Origin: JACOVP01 sp964390715
GTDB lineage: Archaea > Nanobdellota > Nanobdellia > SCGC-AAA011-G17 > UBA489
Assembly: GCA_964390715.1 (NCBI GenBank)
Contig: CAYMIM010000028.1
Coordinates: 1-7,349 of the forward strand
Reading direction: 5' to 3'
DNA length: 7,349 nt
The notes beneath the pieces were generated by a model. That model was not told where the DNA came from. It ran no database searches and saw only the letters and a program-made list of their open reading frames with translations. This document shows positions 5,922-7,349 of this stretch, piece after piece. Both the position numbers and the translations under genes were made by a program. Position 1 is the first letter of the stretch. Each line of letters begins with the position of its first letter.

Positions 5922-6154
5922 AAATATAAAAATTCGAGAGTATCATTTTCTTCGTGATAGGTGTAAGAAAGCCTAAAAGTGCCTCCACCTATATAAACTT
6001 CTCTTGTTCCCTTTCGTACATTACGCATAGGTTTGCCTATATCTGGGTTCTCAATAATCTTTTTAATTTTATTTTTGATACTCTTTTGCATCTCTTGATC
6101 TTTTATTTTAGAAATCGTTTTTTGAAAATAGTCGTCAAATATGACATTTACCAT
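5900..6154 (-). CDS. RelE/ParE-family toxin of a type II toxin-antitoxin module
   Basis: The 84-residue product has the compact RelE/ParE fold pattern. A first strand with VIFDDYF is followed by two Lys-rich helices (QKTISKIKDQEMQKSIKNKIKKI). The classic ENPDIGKPMRNVRKGTREVYIG turn-strand region spans about residues 35-56. The strand FRLSYTY (60-66) and the final strand with LEFLYFYHKDEQ complete it. R51, R61 and H80/K81 are plausible RNA-contact or catalytic residues by analogy to archaeal RelE, which cleaves mRNA in the ribosome. Its ATG overlaps the antitoxin stop by 7 nt (ATGGTAA), giving coupled translation. Length is normal and the gene looks intact. It is convergent with the primase, with 3 nt between stops. 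ParE-like gyrase poisoning cannot be excluded from sequence alone. Confidence 0.85.
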   Translation of the reverse strand: MVNVIFDDYFQKTISKIKDQEMQKSIKNKIKKIIENPDIGKPMRNVRKGTREVYIGGGTFRLSYTYHEENDTLEFLYFYHKDEQ

Positions 6155-6417
6155 TTTTCTAGTTCTTCAAGAAATTTATCAGCGGACATGCGTTTAAATT
6201 CACCTCTTTCATGTCTTTTATAAGCTTCTTCGGTTCTTCTTGCGAAGGCAAGATCTTCTTTGAATGTTTCATCTAAATCATTTGCCTTTTTAAGAAATAG
6301 ACCTCCCTCACTTTTAATAATAAGCAAGGTATCTCCCTCTTTAAATTCATCACGCATGTGACTGGGTATTACTATTTGTCCCTTTGAGCTTACTTTAGTT
6401 GTTTCTATTTCTACCAT
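6148..6417 (-). CDS. AbrB/SpoVT-type antitoxin partnered with the RelE-like toxin
   Basis: This 89-residue protein opens with a swapped-hairpin AbrB DNA-binding domain (about residues 5-45): TTKVSSKGQIVIPSHMRDEF, then EGDTLLIIKSEGGLFLKK. A charged helical C-terminal half follows (about 46-89, EDLAFARRTEEAYKRHERGEF and SADKFLEELEKW), which would wrap the toxin. It should neutralise the downstream RelE-like protein and repress its own promoter. The ATG at 6417 is supported by a TATA box about 27 nt upstream (leaderless). The pairing of an AbrB domain with a RelE toxin is a mix-and-match combination; AbrB antitoxins are more often seen with VapC or MazF. The toxin ATG lies within its stop region. 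Confidence 0.87.
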   Translation of the reverse strand: MVEIETTKVSSKGQIVIPSHMRDEFKEGDTLLIIKSEGGLFLKKANDLDETFKEDLAFARRTEEAYKRHERGEFKRMSADKFLEELEKW

Positions 6418-6418
6418 G

Positions 6419-6434
6419 GTAAGGTATATCTTAC
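6419..6434. promoter_or_regulatory. Inverted repeat GTAAG-N6-CTTAC, candidate antitoxin operator
   Basis: A 5-bp inverted repeat with a 6-nt spacer lies between the antitoxin start codon (6417) and its TATA box (6441-6448), overlapping the expected transcription start. This is where an autorepressing AbrB-type antitoxin would bind. Short arms make chance possible. Confidence 0.38.
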
Positions 6435-6440
6435 TTTATC

Positions 6441-6448
6441 TTTATATA
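6441..6448 (-). promoter_or_regulatory. TATA box TATATAAA of the AbrB-RelE module
   Basis: On the minus strand TATATAAA is centred about 27 nt upstream of the antitoxin ATG, giving a leaderless transcript for the antitoxin-toxin pair. CACAAAG just upstream is a possible TFB-recognition element. Confidence 0.65.
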
Positions 6449-6565
6449 CTTTGTGGTGGTTCTTGATGGTATTTTTTCAGTTAATCGTGCCAGATTGATG
6501 ATGGGATTATAAGCTATTTGTTTTCTCATGAGGGTCTAAAGATAGGGTAATATTTATACTCTTCT

Positions 6566-6572
6566 AAAAAAA
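6566..6572 (-). terminator. T7 tract directly after the vapC stop
   Basis: On the minus strand seven consecutive T residues follow the vapC stop codon at once, a typical archaeal intrinsic termination signal. The remaining 149 nt up to the first antitoxin gene hold only that module's promoter and short chance palindromes; I see no gene there. Confidence 0.5.
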
Positions 6573-6959
6573 TTATGCAAGAAAAATAATATTAGGTAGT
6601 TCTTTAAAATGTTTATCCCCAGTAATTATAACACAATTCAATTCTTTTTGTTTAATGAGAATAACCGCGTCGATAAGACCAAAATCTTTTTGTGTTTTTC
6701 GTTGCTCAAAACGCTCTTTTCCAGCGTCTATCCAATCGTGCTCTGTAAATGGCGCGAGAGTTGAATTTGCTCTGATTACTTTAAAAAGTTGATGAAAGTC
6801 TTGATTGTTTTTAAGAGCCCACCCATGTATTTCCGCAAGACAGCATTCTACTGTAACAAAACGATGTCTCTCATCAAGAAACAGTTTTTTTAGTGCCTCG
6901 CCTTTCTATGAGCCTATGAAATATTCGACCCATGCGTAGCTATCGAGAATATAAAACAT
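6573..6959 (-). pseudogene. vapC: VapC PIN-domain toxin interrupted by an in-frame TAG at codon 18
   Basis: Translating the minus strand from the ATG at 6959 gives a PIN-domain ribonuclease of 128 codons. It starts MFYILDSYAWVEYFIGS, meets TAG at 6906-6908 (codon 18), and then continues open for 110 codons to a TAA. The four PIN acidic residues are all encoded: D6 (LDSYAWVEY), E43 (LAEIH), D97 (FGLIDAVIL) and D115 (ITGDKHFKEL). VapC toxins cleave tRNA or rRNA. The usual residue after the GS turn is often Glu, so a single GAG-to-TAG change would explain the lesion. No alternative ATG follows the stop in frame, so a functional shortened protein is unlikely, and one lacking D6 would be inactive. 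The ATG lies 5 nt after the preceding antitoxin stop. The gene appears recently inactivated unless the TAG is read through or a sequencing error. Confidence 0.85.
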
Positions 6960-6964
6960 GACTG

Positions 6965-7162
6965 CTAGAACGCCTCGTGCCTTTCTTTTTCTTCTTCAAA
7001 CGGCTTAGCGTTCTTGCAGAGACCGAATCCTTCTATTCTTTTCTTCTGGACAATATCAATTTCTATTTTGTCCCCTTTATGAAGACCAAGCTCCTTGAGC
7101 TTTTCAGAAGGTATAATGACTCCCAAGGAGTTCCCCCATTCTTTGAGTTCGACTTCTACCAT
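6965..7162 (-). CDS. vapB: AbrB/MazE-type antitoxin (VapB-like) upstream of the broken vapC
   Basis: The 65-residue product has the short MazE/AbrB DNA-binding domain: VEVELKEWGNSLGVIIPSEKLKELGLHKGDKIEIDI (about residues 2-37), with the diagnostic EWGNSLGVIIP. A short charged tail (EEEKERHEAF) should contact a PIN toxin, which follows 5 nt downstream. The start at 7162 is preferred over an in-frame ATG at 7186 because the domain begins with MVEVE, the other antitoxin here begins MVEIE, and the TATA box at 7186-7193 overlaps the upstream codons. It is the only intact gene in the window ending in TAG. With its toxin broken it may survive as an orphan regulator. Confidence 0.83.
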   Translation of the reverse strand: MVEVELKEWGNSLGVIIPSEKLKELGLHKGDKIEIDIVQKKRIEGFGLCKNAKPFEEEKERHEAF

Positions 7163-7185
7163 GTATAAACAAAAAGTATAACTCA

Positions 7186-7193
7186 TATTTAAA
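7186..7193 (-). promoter_or_regulatory. TATA box TTTAAATA of the VapB-VapC module
   Basis: On the minus strand TTTAAATA is centred about 27 nt upstream of the antitoxin ATG at 7162, again the leaderless spacing seen at other promoters in this window. Confidence 0.65.
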
Positions 7194-7209
7194 CTTTTAT
7201 AAATAAAAG
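7194..7209. promoter_or_regulatory. Inverted repeat CTTTTAT-AA-ATAAAAG beside the antitoxin TATA box
   Basis: Seven-base arms separated by 2 nt abut the TATA box at 7186-7193. It may be an antitoxin operator overlapping the TFB site. In AT-rich DNA such repeats arise by chance, so confidence is limited. Confidence 0.35.
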
Positions 7210-7224
7210 ATAGATAAGAATACC

Positions 7225-7234
7225 ACTTATAAGT
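7225..7234. promoter_or_regulatory. Palindrome ACTTATAAGT between divergent promoters
   Basis: A perfect 10-bp palindrome lies midway between the antitoxin promoter and the promoter of the right-edge gene. It could be a regulator site; there is no further support. Confidence 0.25.
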
Positions 7235-7251
7235 AACTACAGACAGAAAGC

Positions 7252-7259
7252 TTTAAATA
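7252..7259 (+). promoter_or_regulatory. TATA box TTTAAATA of the right-edge gene
   Basis: TTTAAATA is centred about 25 nt upstream of the ATG at 7281, preceded by purine-rich CAGAAAGC resembling a TFB recognition element. The spacing implies a leaderless transcript. Confidence 0.65.
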
Positions 7260-7280
7260 GAAGAACATAATATTAAATCT

Positions 7281-7349
7281 ATGACAATGACAGCTTCAAC
7301 GCAAGAAATTAAAACATTCTATCATGCTCAAGTAGAGCAAGCTCTCGAG
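7281..7349 (+). CDS. Start of an unidentified gene running off the right edge
   Basis: An ATG at 7281 opens a frame that stays open for all 23 remaining codons and leaves the window (begins MTMTASTQEIKTFYHAQVEQ). The case for a real gene rests on a well-placed TATA box at 7252-7259. The second ATG at 7287 is an alternative start. The visible residues are polar and probably helical, with no recognisable motif, so no function is assigned. Confidence 0.6.
   Translation, partial: MTMTASTQEIKTFYHAQVEQALE

Noticed and set aside
6525..6532. CTCATGAG palindrome in the gap between the TA modules
   Set aside because: Eight bases of symmetry are expected by chance and nothing nearby supports a site.
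6845..6967. Readthrough of the antitoxin TAG as a sense codon
   Set aside because: The extended frame meets another TAG and then TAA within about 26 codons, and the resulting peptide resembles no domain, so ordinary termination is more likely.
6977..7168. 63-codon plus-strand frame opposite the VapB-like gene
   Set aside because: A low-complexity Phe-rich product that is the antisense image of Lys/Glu-rich codons in a clear antitoxin.
7163..7186. Upstream ATG at 7186 for the VapB-like antitoxin
   Set aside because: It falls in the TATA box; the domain starts at MVEVE, matching the sister antitoxin.

Overview
The window looks like a chromosomal segment of a small-genome archaeon, most likely a DPANN lineage (Woesearchaeota/Pacearchaeota/Nanoarchaeota-like). 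Three things point that way. It carries archaeal/eukaryotic-type L34e, L14e, prefoldin alpha and SecY genes. Several genes have a TATA box about 25-30 nt ahead of the start codon, as in leaderless archaeal transcripts. A single reading frame carries both the catalytic primase domain and the Fe-S domain of the large primase subunit, a fusion known from Nanoarchaeum equitans and relatives. The genus cannot be fixed from sequence reading alone.

Layout. (1) Positions 1-2845, plus strand: a tight run of secY (5' end cut by the window), an EMC3/DUF106 membrane insertase-like gene, rpl34e, rpl14e and prefoldin alpha. Gaps are 0-13 nt, so this is almost certainly one translation/secretion/folding operon. 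(2) 2823-4449: a divergent pair. A TrmB-family regulator on the minus strand faces away from an unrecognised 262-residue soluble protein on the plus strand. They share an AT-rich intergenic region with a palindromic TATA-like box flanked by two different inverted repeats. (3) 4532-5896: a leaderless fused PriS-PriL primase. (4) 5900-7162, minus strand: two tandem toxin-antitoxin modules. One is an intact AbrB-type antitoxin with a RelE/ParE-type toxin. The other is an AbrB/MazE-type antitoxin followed by a PIN-domain VapC toxin broken by a single in-frame TAG at codon 18, with all four catalytic acidic residues still encoded. (5) 7281-7349: the first 23 codons of a leaderless gene leaving the right edge.

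How the parts relate. The left operon serves membrane protein insertion, the ribosome and nascent-chain chaperoning. The primase serves replication. The regulator/unknown pair and the TA modules look like accessory cassettes between core genes: in the regulator pair the strong GCG-alanine habit of secY disappears, and the TA cassette abuts the primase stop with only 3 nt between convergent stops. No rRNA, tRNA, CRISPR array or insertion sequence was recognised, and no stretch over 300 nt lacks a gene.
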